From: Scortum barcoo
Lineage: Eukaryota > Chordata > Actinopteri > Centrarchiformes > Terapontidae
Direction of reading: 5' to 3'
Length of the DNA: 64,000 nucleotides
Assembly (NCBI GenBank): GCA_023238725.1
Contig: CM041540.1
Location: forward strand, 105,001 to 169,000
The notes under the pieces were generated by a model, which ran no database searches, was not told the origin of the DNA, and saw only the letters and a program-made list of their open reading frames with translations. Positions 46,542-58,997 of the stretch are shown one piece after another. Made by a program: the position numbers and the translations under genes. Numbering within the stretch: the first letter of the stretch is position 1; each line of letters starts with the position of its first letter.

Positions 46542-49500
46542 GAGACAGAGAGAGAACAGACAGACAATAAAAAAACTAGTCAAAGTCTGTTGCAGTGCAT
46601 GAAAAGTTAAATTATTAGTGATTATTTTCATCATAAAGATTTGATCACGTTTCACGAAGTGATTCCAACAAAAGTTTTCTGTGTTGTTGAATTGTCTCCA
46701 GTGAAAAAAAGTGAAAATCTAACTTTGCTCTTTTGACGTTTGACCTGCATCATATATTATTCATGCTGTTAAAATGACATCATCAATGCAGCAAAGTTTA
46801 TCTGTGTTTCATGGTTTTATTAATAAAGTTTGGTCAGTTCAGATTCTACCTGTCTCCTCCTCTAACAGGAGCCACTGGCCCGACCGTCGCTCCATGTCCC
46901 AGGGGCTGTACTCGCCCTCTACCAGCAGGGGGAGACACAACGCTACGTCACAACACAGCACAGCACAACAACACAACAACAACACAACACAACATAACAC
47001 AACACAACAACAATACAACAACACAACACAACAACATAACCCGCAGAGATCTCAAACTACAGACCCTACATAAAACACCGACAGGAGACAGAACTGAGAC
47101 TCACCATCACTGGACTCCACCTCACTTCTTCCCTCCTCCTCATCGTCTTCTTCATCCTCCTCCTCATTGTCCTCTTCATCCTCCTCCTCATCCTCCTCCT
47201 CCTGGTGTCCTCTCAGGTGGAGCTGCAGAGTTTTCCTCCATGAATCTTTGGCCTCCTCTGAAGTCACACGATGTCGGCAGCCTCCCTCTTCCTCCTCCTC
47301 TTCCTCCATCTCCGACTCTGAACTGAAACACAAAGAGACGAAGTTCTGACGGGAGGAGATCACAGATGTATGGAAGACCAGAACTGCCAGAAAAATACAC
47401 TGATGGAAATGTATTCAAAATACATATCATCTGATGAATTTATAACAACATAAAGAGAAACCAAAATCAACACAACATGAAAAAATGCTGCTTTAATTTG
47501 TAACTGTCAAAGTTGACTCTGACCTGGACCTGTGGTCAGGTTTATCGTCCAGACTCAGGTTGAACCGGTTCAGCACCTCCTCTGAGACCTCCTCGGCCTC
47601 CTCCAGCGTCTCCGTCTCCACCTTGGTCGAGCTGTGGCGGCAGTTCTCCAGCTCGATCCTCTCGGGCGTTGCCGCCATCATAGAAACAACTGCAAACACA
47701 CCAACACAGCCAGCACTTTTACACACACAGACACACACAGAAACACACACACACTAAAGCCACATTGATTCCAGTTTAAGCAGCACGCTCAGTGTGTGAA
47801 CAGGTATGAAGACTGAAAGCTGACGCAGGTGAAGTGAACTCACCTGAAGAGCGACGGCGGCCAGCAGAGATCAGAGAGTCTCCAGGGGAGAGTGAAGGAA
47901 CCGAACCCAGAGACGCCTGCCAGGAAGACAAATGATATTTAATATTAAATCAAGTGATTCATCATTACTGTGTTCAAGTCTCATCTTTCAGTTTCTCCAC
48001 GCTGAGATACAGTTGATTGAACCTGACCACAAATCATCAAACAGATCAAACATGATGGAGCCTTTCCAGCAGCCCAGCAACCACTGAAAAACCTCACACC
48101 GCCTCTCACCGTCTCCTTGGTAACATTTGGTAGTAGCATTAAAGTATCTGAGTAAATGTTCATAGTTATTTGCTTGAAATAAAAAAGAAGCTTTGTTGTC
48201 TTACGATGGATGTTCGGTGTGCAGATGACCTCTTCTTCACGGCCTTCAGACGAGAGTCATAGTGATGCAGACAGAAAAACCTCCCTGTTAAAACAACATT
48301 TCCGCAGACGTGTGAACTCAGATGGAAGTTTATGGTTTTATACCGACATTCAAACTGACTCCCGCTCATGCTTCAAATGCTGATCATGTGACCACGATGC
48401 TCTGATTGGCTGCTCAGAGTTTTCACCACACAAACAGCCTTAAACACACAATATGAGCTTTATAGGACCAAAATACACCAACTCACACACACAAAGACAC
48501 ACTGAGAGAAACAAGCACAGAGATGAGTGGAGGCTCGAGGCTCTAACTGTTAAAACACACACACACACACACACACACACAGTGAGGTCACATGACAGCA
48601 TCATGTGGTCCATCAGTGATCTGTGGTCAGCAGCAGCGATCAGCGTGAAATCAGACTGACGGACTGATGACAGATTATCTGACAGCTGATTGACACTCTT
48701 CCAGCCAACCAACACCTCATTATTATTATAATATCACTGACACACTTTATCAGGGTTTAACCTGTCAGCTCTGTGTGTGTGTGTGTGTGTGTGTGTGTCA
48801 CAGTTATAAAAAGTTCATGAGATAAAAGACAAACAGGAATCCATACAGTTTGATGGACACAGTTTGTGAAGCTGCCTGATGTTTAACCCGTCTGTATGAA
48901 GCAGCTCGTCACATGTTGTATGTGCAGTACATTTATATAAAGTGCTGCAGTAATCTGACTGAACACGGTGGGCCACATAAAGAACTATTATGGAGTGAAT
49001 GTATTAATATCAGTCATGAGTTCACAGCTCCTCAGGCTGTTCTGGCAGAGTTGAAAGAAAGACTGATGGAGAGTAAAGAGAAGAAACGACATGAAAGAAA
49101 ACACTGAAGCTGTTTGTGTCAGTGAACGAACGCTCCTGTTTTCCTTCAGGATACAAATAAAGTTTAAAACGAGGTCACTCATTTAAACATACATCCTTTC
49201 TCCTGATTGGTCTGTGTGCTGGTCACTGACGAGCTGCAGGTGTGTGAGACTCACCTGTCTGCTGGTCGAAGGCGTATGAAGCCGGTCTGAGTGTGGTACT
49301 GCAGTGAAAACACTGGAAACAGCTGCGATGGAAGAAAAATCCCTCAGCACTCAAACGCTCCATCAGATACACCCTCCTCTGACAGAAGAAACACACCGAG
49401 GACTGGGGAGAGACAGACAGGTAACTGAGAGACAGACAGGTGCTGAGAGACAGACAGGTAACTGAGAGACAGACAGATGTTGGGAGATAGACAGTTTCTT

Positions 49501-52500
49501 ACCAAACTGACTTCCTCTTGACTCTGAATCCGATTGGTTATCTGCTCAGCCAATGAGCTCACTCCACCAGTGTACATCTGCAGAAACTGCGACCAGGGCA
49601 GGCAGACAGAGAGACAGTTACAGACAGAGAGTGAGACAGTTACAGACAGACAGTTACAGAGAGTGAGACAGTTACAGACAGACAGTTACAGACAGTCAGA
49701 CAGACAGACGGGCAGACAGACAGAGAGTGAGACAGTTACAGACAGACAGACAGGCTCTGTCGAGGGTCTGATCTGTTTATCAGGATGTTTTCCAGCTGAT
49801 CTGGAGTCAGTACAAGGAGGTCATGTGATTCACAGCAGATTGGTCACATGACTGACGTTTTTATAACATTAATGTCCATTATCATGACAATCATCATCAC
49901 CATCATCATCACCATCACCACAATCATCATCACAATCACCATCACCACAATCATCATCACAATCATCATCACCATCACCACAATCATCATCACAATCACC
50001 ATCACCACAATCATCATCACCACAATCATCAATATCATCATCACCATCATCATCATCACAATCACCACCATCACAATCATTATCACCATCATCTCCATCT
50101 TAGATAGAAGATAGATAGATAGATACTTTATTGATCTCCAAGAGAAATTCACATCTTCACATCTTCATCATCACCATCATCATACTGTTGCCTAAGATAC
50201 CCAGAATGCACTGCAGCACTGTACCTGCTGGTCCTCGCTGAGGACGGACTGACACCTGATCTTCTCTTTGAACCGAAAACTCATCTGCTCCTGCTGAAGA
50301 GTTCGTTTCCTCTGAGGAGGCATTTCCACGGAGACCACAGGAGGAACAGCCACGTTACCAAAAAACCTCCAAGGTACTTTTACTGCAGTACTGTCTGTAC
50401 TTTATACTTCTACTTCACTACAGCTGAGTGGGGAGGGCAGGACGCAAAGGTGGAAACCAGACCCAAACACTGACAGTTCATCGGTTTCTGCTGGTCTCTG
50501 CTGGTCTCTAGTGGTCTCTACTGGAGTCTACTGGTCTCTGGTGACTACCAGTCTTTACCGGTCTCCATGACGATGGGTGAAGTGGAGCAGCAGCTGGCTG
50601 ACAGTCTGCAGACTGAGGGGGGGGTAGAAGGCTGGACTGCAGCTCCCCCTGCTGGTCGAGTCATATCATTATTATTAGAATCAATAATCTGATCAGTTTA
50701 AGGCACTCTGAACTACACTAATATCTTATTATTGATAATAATTCATTACTCAGTCAGTCACTCCGGTTTCTTTAAGTTGACAAAGAAAAAGCTAGTTGTC
50801 CGTCTCTCAAGTCATGAACCTTCAGGTGGAAAAAGTGGGCGTTGACTAAAATTGATCAACCTGTGAGGGTCACCTCAGGGGGCAGAGCCTGTACTCGTAG
50901 TGTTGTCTATGTAAATTATGCTCCTGTTTATTCGTTTGGAAAGAGACAGCCAATGAGGAAACTTCACGACTCAACCAACCAATCAAACTTCACCTCTCAC
51001 CGTCTCATTCACTCACTCATTCACTCTGGGTTCACATCTTTTTTTAAAGGAAATTAATTGCTGTAGTCAAACTTGCAGGAAGTGAAACATTATTGATCGT
51101 GAATCGGAAACCTGTGTGGATGACGTCATCCTGACCTCACCTGGCGACGTAAAGCCGCAGCAGCAGAAGAAGAAGAAGAAGAAGACGTCCTGCAGGAAGT
51201 CGAGCTCCTGTCCAGCTTCGCCTGCAGCTGACTGGCCATCAGACGCACTCGGGAGCGACTGGACCCGCCCACAAACGTCTCGTCACACACTTGGCTGACA
51301 TCACCATTCAGGTCACATGACTGGGAACAAAAGCTTTATTTAAAGAGGAACCTTCAGAGCAAGACAACATCCAGATAATATCTACATTTATCTTCAGTGT
51401 GCAGATAAATGAAGAGTCAGCACCTCCTGCTGCTCTTGACACGCTCCACTATTCCTCCTCTTTTTACCCCGAGCGCCCTTCTGCTCCTGTAGAGACACCG
51501 ATGTGTCAGAGAGAGAACAGGAAGTCAGAATAAAGACAGAGTAAAGACAGAGTCCAGTCAGAATAAAGACACATTAAAGACAGAATAAAGACAGAATAAA
51601 CTCAGAATAAAGACAGAATAAAATCAGAATAAAGACACATTAAAGACAGAGTAAAGACAGAATAAAGTCAGAATAAAGACAGAGTAGAGTCAGAATAAAG
51701 ACAGAGTAAGGTCAGAATAAAGACATAATAAAGACAGAGTAAGGTCAGAATAAAGTCAGAATAAAGACAGGGTAGAGTCAAAATAAAGACAGCGTAAAGC
51801 CAGAATGAAGACAGAGTAGAGACAGAGTAGAGTCAGAATAAAGACACATTAAAGTCAGAATAACGACAGAGTAGAGTCAGAATAAGGACAGAATAAAGTC
51901 AGAATAAAGGCAGAATACCCCTCCTTGAACCGCCATCTTACTGTGGTGGAAGGGTTTGTGTGCCAGAATGATCCTAGGAGCTATGTTGTCAGGGGCATTA
52001 TGCCTGTGGTAGGGTAAACAGGTCCTAGGTGACGGGCCAGACTAAGAGCGGTTCACAAGCCCATGATGAACAGTGAACAGCAAGACCAACAAGGACCATT
52101 ACGCCTCGGATTGGTGTTACAGGGGCCCCACCCTGGAGCCAGGCCTGGGGTTGGGGCTCGCAGGCGAATCGCCTGGTGGCCGGGTCTTTGCCCACGGCAA
52201 CTCCTGACGCAGTTGACTTGACAGGTACCAGCAGGCCAAGCAAGCCGCAGCCCGGACGGTCCTGGAGGCAAAAACTCCAGGTCTGGGAGGAGTTCCGGTG
52301 AGGCCATGAAGCCGGCAGGGCTGTCCTTTGTCACCGGTCCTGTTCATAATCTTTATGGACAGGATTTCTAGGCATAGCCAGGGGCCGGAGGGAGTCCAGT
52401 TTGGGAACCACAGGAATTTCGTCTCTGGTTTTTGCAGATGATGTTGTCCTGATGGCTTCATCAAGCCAGGGACCTTCAGCATGTACTGGAGCGGTTTGCA

Positions 52501-55500
52501 GCTGAGTGTGAAGCGGCTGGGATGAGAATCAGCACCTCCAAATCCGAGGCCATGGTTCTCGACCGGAAAAGGGTGGCGTGCCCTCTCCAGGTGGGTGGAG
52601 AAGGTCCTGCCTCAAGTGGAGGAGTTCAAGTATCTCGGGGTCTTGTTCACGAGTGAGGGAAAGATGGAGCGTGAGATTGACAGGCAGATTGGTGCAGCGT
52701 CCGCAGAAGTTATGCGGTCGGTGTACCGGACCGTCGTGGTGAAGAAGGAGCTGAGTCGAAAGGTGAAGCTCTCGATTTACCAGTCAATCTACGCTCCCAC
52801 CCTCACCTATGGTCATAAACTTTGGATAATGACAGAAAGGACAAGATCGCGGATACAAGCGGCCGAAATGAGTTTCCTCCAGGGTGGCTGGGCGCTCCCT
52901 TAGAGATAGGGGTGAGAAGCTCGGCTCGGTCATTCGGGAGGAGCTTCGGAGTGAGCCGCTGCTCCTTCGTGATCGAGAGGAGTCAGCTGAGGTGGTGGCT
53001 CGGGCATCTGTTTCGGATGCCCCCTGGACGCCTCCCTAGGGAGGTGTTCCAGGCATGTCCCACCGGGAGGAGGCCCCAGGGAAGACCCAGGACACGCTGG
53101 AGAGACTATGTCTCTCAGCTGGCCTGGGAACGCCTCGGGGTCCCCCCGGAAGAGATGGAGGAAGTGTCTGGGGTGAGGGAAGTCTGGGCATCTCTGCTCA
53201 GACTGCTGCCTCCGTGACCTGGTCCTGGATCAAGCGGATGAAATGGATGGATGGATGGATGGATGGATGGATAAGACAGAATAAAGACAGAGCAGAAAAC
53301 AACGTAGAGCTGCAGGACCTTGGTGAGTCTCTTCCTGGACGGGCTGAGTCCCAGCCTGCTGAGAAGCGAGGCCGGAGTGATGAGAGCTGATCTCAGGTCG
53401 GAGCTCTGAGTCAGACAGCCTGAAAACAAAGAGAATAAATCTCATTACACTGAATCCACTGACTCTTTACTTCTTCTGTTTGTGTTGTGAGCTCTGACCA
53501 GCAGGGGGAGCCGTGTCTTTGAGCAGCTGGTAGAACTGGCTCAGGTACATCACCACCGACAGAGAGTCCGGCTCGCCCTCAGACGACATCTCCTCCACCG
53601 TCATCAGAGGAGAAATCCCAAACTCCCGCTCAGCCACGTCGAAACCAAGACGAGTGTTTTCCTCCACCGCACACTCATCCAGAGAGTCAAAGTCACTGAG
53701 GGCAGACAGACGGGCAGTCAGAGAGACAGACGGGCAGGCAGGCAGGCAGGCAGGCAGGGGGTCAGAAAGAGAGAGACAGGCAGGGGGTCAGAGAGAGAGA
53801 GACAGACAGGCAGGCAGGGGTCAGAGAGAGAGACGGGCAGACAGCTGATTGTGGGTTTACATGAGGTCGGGTCGGTATCGGTGAATCAGGGCGCACAGGG
53901 CGAGGCCACTCTTCCAGGAAGTTGTCAGATCACTAACAGCAACGCCACAGTAACCACGAGTCTGCTCCTGACACCAAGCCAGCAGGTGATTGGACTGAGA
54001 GAAGGAACCTGTCAGAGGACAACAACCAATCACATCAGAGAGGACAGACCAGGCGATCAATAACATCAGAGAGGACAGAACAGGTGACCGATCACACCAC
54101 AGTTAATGCAACTCACCTTGGCTGAGGACTTTGGGTGATGGCAGGCGGATGATGTCACCACAGTCTGTGTTTAGCACTGCCTTCTCTCCTGTGTCCACCA
54201 GGTGTCTCACCTGAAAGAAAAAAACAGGTCAGTTGATTAAAATCTATTTACCTACATACAGTGTGTGTTACTGTGTGTGTATTTCTGTGTATGTGTGTGT
54301 TACTGTGTGTACCTGAGCAGGTGTGATGAGCAGGCGGTTGACGTTCAGATATCTTGTTGTTGGGTCAACTGTAAACAGACTGAAGTTCTTCTGAAGGTTC
54401 TCAGGAGTCGTCTGAGGGAGGAGACGGTACACACTCTCTCTGAGAGACAGACAGACAGACAGACAGACAGGGCAGAAGAGAGAGGGAGGTCAGAGAGAGA
54501 GAGAGAGAGAGAGCAGACAGACAGGTCAGAGAAAAAGACAGGTCACAGAGACAGTTAATCATATATTATATTCTGTACTGTGTATATTTATATTTTTGAA
54601 TATATGTCATCTATACATAAATGTATATTTAATATAATACCAAATTTACCAAATTTCACCCCGAGGATAAATAAAGTATTCTCATTCTAATTCTAATGTA
54701 TAATAACATTTGTCGTGTGTGTGTAATTGTTGTGTATTTAATAATTATTTTGTTTATATAACAATATACATTGTGGTGTGTTTATATAATAACTGACCTC
54801 TCTGCCAGCACGTCCAGCGGAGCGCCACCTTCAGACCAACTTCGTATCATCCACGCTGAATCCAGAGCTGCCAGAAACCCCCGAGCTATTCCTGTTCCCA
54901 TTGGCCAGAAGGGCTGCGGACAGACAGGCAGGGAGACAGGCGAGGGGGAGCAGGGATAGAGACAGGGAAAGCAGGGAGACAGGCGAGGGGGAGCAGGGAT
55001 GGAGACAGGGAAGCAGGGAGACAGGCGAGGGGGAGCAGGGATGGAGACAGGGAAGCAGGGAGACAGGCGAGGGGGAGCAGGGATGGAGACAGGGAAAGCA
55101 GGGAGACAGGCGAGGGGGAGCAGGGATGGAGACAGGGAAAGCAGGGAGACAGGCGAGGGGGAGCAGGGATGGAGACAGGGAAGCAGGGAGACAGGCGAGG
55201 GGGAGCAGGGATGGAGACAGGGAAGCAGGGAGACAGGAGTTTACATGTTTAACAGTGATCACTGATGACATCATAGTTCAGATGACATCATCAGTCATGA
55301 TGTTTGTTTGATTCGTTCATTTTACTGACTGTCTGTCTCTCCACCTGTCTCACCTCCAGCAGCCTGCCTCTCTGTCTCACCTCCAGCAGCTTGTCTGTCT
55401 CTCCCACCTGTCTCACCTCCAGCAGCCTGCCTCTCTGTCTCACCTCCAGCAGCTTGTCTGTCTCTCCACCTGTCTCACCTCCAGCAAGCCTGTCTCACCT

Positions 55501-58500
55501 CCAGCAGCCTGTCTGTCTCTCCACCTGTCTCACCCTCAGCATCCTGTCTGTGTCACCTCCAGCAGCCTGTCTGTCCCCCCACCTGTCTCACCTCCAGCAG
55601 CCTGTCTCACCTCCAGCAGCTTGTCTGTCTCTCCACCTGTCTCACCTCCAGCAGCCTGTCTCACCTCCAGCAGCCTGTCTGTCTCCCCGCCTGTCTCACC
55701 CTCAGCAGCCTGTCTGTGTCACCTCCAGAAGCCTGTCTGTCTCCCCACCTGTCTCACCTCCAGCAGCTTGTCTGTCTCTCCACCTGTCTCACCCTCAGCA
55801 GCCTGTCTGTGTCACCTCCAGCAGCTTGTCTGTCTCTCCACCTGTCTCACCCTCAGCAGCCTGTCTGTCACCTCCAGCAGCTTGTCTGTCTCCCCACCTG
55901 TCTCACCCCCAGCAGCCTGTCTCACCTCCAGCAGCTTGTCTGTCTCTCCACCTGTCTCACCCCAGCAGCTCCAGCAGCCTGTCTCACCTCCAGCAGCCTG
56001 TCTGTCTCCCCGCCTGTCTCACCCTCAGCAGCCTGTCTGTGTCACCTCCAGAAGCCTGTCTGTCTCCCCACCTGTCTCACCTCCAGCAGCTTGTCTGTCT
56101 CTCCACCTGTCTCACCCTCAGCAGCCTGTCTCACCTCCAGCAGCCTGTCTCACCTCCAGCAGCTTGTCTGTCTCTCCACCTGTCTCACCCTCAGCAGCCT
56201 GTCTCACCTCCAGCAGCCTGTCTGTCTCTCCACCTGTCTCAGCCCCCTGCAGACTGCATGTCTCTTCACCTGTCTCACCTCCAGCAGACTGCCTCTCTGT
56301 ATCACCTCCAGCAGCCTGTCTGTCTCTCCACCTGTCTCACCTCCAGCAGACTGTCTCCCACCAGCGTGATGAGAAGCTGGTGTCCGTGGCATTGGCGGAT
56401 CATGGCGGCGTTCTCAGACGCGTACATGCACGTGAAGTCGAACATGGCAACATCCGGCTGGCCATAGTGATTCATGGCAAAGTCCAGAGACGGCAGCTGC
56501 TGATTGGTGGAGAAGTCGGCGGCCTGGCGGGCGTAGGCCTGCAATGCATTCTGGTCCACGTTCCCCTGAGACAGAAGCTGCTCAGTGTCGGCAAAGTCCT
56601 GATGGGAGAACAGAGTCTGTGGTTTTCGACTCTGTGCGGTCAGAGTGAACGGTGGCTGTGATGTTTATCCAGGTGAGCGATCGTACCTGTAAAATGACTC
56701 CTTTCTCCAACAGACTCTGTTTCTTTGCTGTCATCACAAAGTAGTGAGTGTCATCTTTGTAATACACAATGTTCTCCAGATCAATGCCTGAAATTCAGAT
56801 AAGAGATGTTTTTATGAGAATGAGAGCGCTCCACGGCTCAGAGACATTCTTCCTGTTTCAGACTTCTCACCAGTTTCCTGCCGTAGTTCCTGGAAGAACC
56901 TCTGGTTGAAGATGAAGGCCACCCCGCTGATCTCCTCCACTTTGGCCTCAGCTGTGGTGTTTCTGTTTTTAAAGTTAGCTGTGATGGCGATGGCCAACTT
57001 CCCTCTGAACTCTTTACGCCTGAAACCTGCTCACAACAGTTACAGAGAGACTTTCAGGGCCACTGTGAAAATAACAAAATGTGATATCAGAGAATAAAAT
57101 TAAAAGTCAAATTAAATCAAAAGGCTGATGCTCTGTACAGTGGCCTTTATAGGACATATCAGACATGATCTTAATGCAGCCTAATCCCAGTTAGCTTTGT
57201 CAGTTAGCACGGCTCTGTCAGTTAGCACAGGTGTATCTGACTCTTTGACTAACCCTAACCTGGAAGTGTGTTCCTGCGTCCATCTGCTCCGATGATCACA
57301 TCAAACTCCAGCTGATTGACAGGATGAGACTTCGGGCTCACCTCCATCCTCCAGCCCACCTCTGCTCAGGTAGACAGGAAGAGAGGTAGACAGGTTGATC
57401 AGTAGTAAAAATATGTTGCTACATTTGGCTTTAACTGACATTTTAAGTGCTTTTCGTCATCTGTAAAATATAAACTGACAGCCGATTCTTCTTCTTCAAC
57501 AACTTTCATTTCTTACACCTGAAGAACTGTGCAGGATTATAACTGCTAACAGTGCTCATGTTCCAACGAACACTTCTTCTTCCATCATCTCTTACTTTTC
57601 AGTTGCTAATTCAGTTCTCTTCAGCACTTACAGGTGAGCCGAAGCTTCGTCTGCTTTCATTTCTTCAGATGCTCTTAGACAGCAGCTGCCACTTTCGCTG
57701 CTCTCAGTGTAAACACAGATCAGTTTTTGATTATCTTCAGCAAATGTTTCTGCATTTTCCTGTTTAAACCTCTGAAGACTCAACATGTTCACTTTTTTAG
57801 ACATTTAAACTGTTTCAAATGTTTCACTGTAAATTTCCTTCAGCTTCCTTCAGAAAATGTTTCTCATACAGTTTTACTGACGATCAATCACAGAAAGCGC
57901 CCTGATCAATAAGACGTTCTCACTGTGTCTCTGCTGGTCCTCTGGAGGCTCCACCAGGTTTTTAAACTCTACGTTGACATGAACCTCGACCCCCAGCAGT
58001 AAGGCGACCTTCAGTAGGACCAGCTGCAGCTGACGGATACCTGCGGACAGGAAACAGCAGGTGTGATGGGTGGAGCCGGCTGTTTGCATCAGACAGGAGT
58101 AACAGGTCGCAGACTCACTGATATGGTCGATGGAGCCGGCACAGAACTTCCCGTAGAACTTTTTGGCTCCGAGGCCCCGCAGGTCGTGGATGGTGAAGGG
58201 CCACAGGTGGAGCACGTTGTTCCTGGAGAATGAGTCCCTCTTCTCCAGCAGCACCACCTGAGCTCCCATGAAGCTCAGCTCCACCGCCGTCCTCAGACCG
58301 CAGGGCCCCGCCCCGATGATCACACACTGACCAATCAGAGACCACAGAGCCTTTATGTTTGCTCAGGTTTCCACAATCAGTATCTTATTTTCACTTCATA
58401 CAGTTTTATTAAAGAGCTGCTTTCACATTGGTAGTTTACAGGCCACAGTTCATCAGCCTGTAAAAACGTTAAATTTATTACTTTACTAACTCATCACCAG

Positions 58501-58957
58501 ACTAACACCTTTGATCACGCCCAACAGTGACATCATAGTGTACCAACACACCCTTGAGTACACTCTGATATTACTGCTACAGGATACAGTGGTATGTGTG
58601 TTTAAGATACCATTCTTTATTCTATTCTATTCCATTCTATTCGTACATTAGAACATACAAGGTGTATATAATCTGTATCTCAAACTGAGGACGTACGGTG
58701 GTGTTTCTGCAGACTTGGGCCCTCTGGTACTCCTCCTGCGCGGCCCTTCGGTCCAGTTTGGCCCACAGGGCGTTGGCCCTCCAGTAGTTGAGGCGTTGTT
58801 TGATTGGTCGGTACAGCGGCCTCTCGGAGGCGCTCGGGTCGAGCTGCAGATGTTCACACAGCTGGCTGAAGCACCGCAGCGCCGCCCTGCAGGTCGACGC
58901 CGACACAAACTCATCAAACAGCTCCTGAGCTCGGCATTCTGGGTAAGGCGATCCCAT
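41516..58957 (-). CDS. mical3: MICAL family F-actin monooxygenase (mical3-like)
   Basis: Flavin monooxygenase that oxidises actin methionines; MICAL3 also binds Rab8/Rab-family proteins at secretory vesicles. Thirty-three coding exons: 58957-58697, 58326-58119, 58040-57924, 57361-57260, 57026-56871, 56787-56687, 56598-56341, 54913-54798, 54439-54313, 54210-54117, 54008-53861, 53695-53499, 53419-53319, 51486-51424, 51320-51141, 50311-50225, 49586-49503, 49402-49255, 48284-48205, 47916-47844, 47689-47524, 47322-47105, 46918-46850, 46439-45798, 45719-45631, 44854-44780, 44101-44051, 43956-43711, 43427-43334, 42966-42916, 42394-42295, 42196-42123, 41700-41516. They give 1586 residues in frame. 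Domains: FAD site G92-A-G94-P-C-G97, DG motif GADGRRN (220-226), GD motif at 396-397; CH domain about 515-625; LIM from C804; acidic middle; C-terminal bMERB about 1375-1580. Human MICAL3 is about 2000 residues, so the middle is shorter. A mical2 paralogue is not fully excluded. Confidence 0.92.
42523..42660. repeat. TAGA microsatellite plus retroelement end
   Basis: About 23 TAGA units, then ATACTTTATTCATCTCCAAG and a duplicated AGAGAAATTCACA. The same combination recurs at 50104-50155, which marks it as the 3' end of a mobile repeat with a TAGA tail. Confidence 0.7.
45110..45612. repeat. GTTTGATCGGTGATC minisatellite
   Basis: Imperfect array of GTGTTTGATCGGTGATCGTC and AGGATGATCAT units in the mical intron between exons at 44854 and 45631. 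It reaches within 20 bp of the exon. Confidence 0.9.
46440..46562. repeat. GA/ACAG microsatellite at a mical 3' splice site
   Basis: GAGA and ACAG runs start directly at the acceptor of the 642-nt exon (46439). On the transcript strand the TC-rich run itself forms the polypyrimidine tract. Confidence 0.9.
46945..47042. repeat. ACAAC-rich microsatellite
   Basis: Irregular AACACAACAACA units in the mical intron between exons at 46918 and 47105. Confidence 0.9.
49600..49760. repeat. ACAGACAGTTACAGAGAGTG array
   Basis: Tandem ACAGACAGTTACAGA units in mical intron 16, starting just upstream of the exon at 49586-49503 in transcript order. Confidence 0.85.
49870..50160. repeat. CATCAT/CACAAT microsatellite and retroelement end
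   Basis: Long ATCATCACCATCACAAT tract to 50100, then a TAGATAGA run with ATACTTTATTGATCTCCAAG (50104-50155), the same element end as at 42.6 kb. Confidence 0.85.
51500..51915. repeat. AGAATAAAGACAG minisatellite
   Basis: About 400 bp of AGAATAAAGTC and AGAATAAAGACAGAGTAAAG units in a mical intron. It ends exactly where a Rex3 copy begins, and the motif resumes at 53274 after it, so the LINE inserted within the array. Confidence 0.85.
51916..53272 (+). mobile_element. Rex3 (RTE-clade) LINE copy 2, rearranged
   Basis: The 5' part (51916-52310) includes an ORF piece QQAKQAAARTVLEAKT. It then jumps to the RT region (GCCGGCAGGGCTGTCC, FADDVVL with one frame break). The 3' ORF is largely intact (EEFKYLGVLFTSEGKMERE, HLFRMPPGRLPREVF, GRPRTRWRDYVS, EVWASLLRLLPP). 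It ends in GATG repeats (53243-53271). It is antisense in the mical intron between 53319 and 51486. Confidence 0.9.
54600..54695 (+). mobile_element. LINE 3' tail fragment
   Basis: AAATTTCACCCCGAGGATAA, ATAAAGTATTCTCATTCTAA resembles a fish LINE 3' end with an ATTCT-type tail. Short and degenerate. Confidence 0.4.
54929..55240. repeat. 42-bp minisatellite, pyrimidine-rich on transcript strand
   Basis: Seven full units and a partial one start at 54929, 54971, 55013, 55055, 55098, 55141, 55183 and 55225. Core: GGGAGACAGGCGAGGGGGAG then CAGGGATGGAGACAGGGAA. It ends 15 bp from the mical acceptor for the exon 54913-54798; on the mRNA strand it is CT-rich. Confidence 0.95.
55335..56345. repeat. 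minisatellite made of copies of a mical 5' splice site
   Basis: About 1 kb of units such as CACCTCCAGCAGCCTGTCTG plus TCTCTCCACCTGTCT, roughly 30-35 copies. On the minus strand each CACCTCCAGCAG reads CTGCTGGAG|GTG, the same as the true end of the exon 56598-56341. The long plus-strand open frames across it are repeat artefacts. Confidence 0.93.
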
Positions 58958-58997
58958 GGCGATCCTGGAAGCTGCAGGGCACCATGGGAAGGGTGTC

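Noticed and set aside
49848..50152. Met/Val/Ile and Ile/Thr-rich frames on both strands
   Set aside because: Translation of a CAT/CACAAT microsatellite.
54929..55240. Regular direct repeats that might suggest a CRISPR array
   Set aside because: Repeats are head-to-tail without unique spacers, and the DNA is an intron of a vertebrate gene.
55304..56661. Long plus-strand open frames (387 and 346 codons) rich in Ser, Leu, Cys, Pro
   Set aside because: They lie wholly within the splice-site minisatellite plus antisense mical exon. The composition is periodic and there is no domain.
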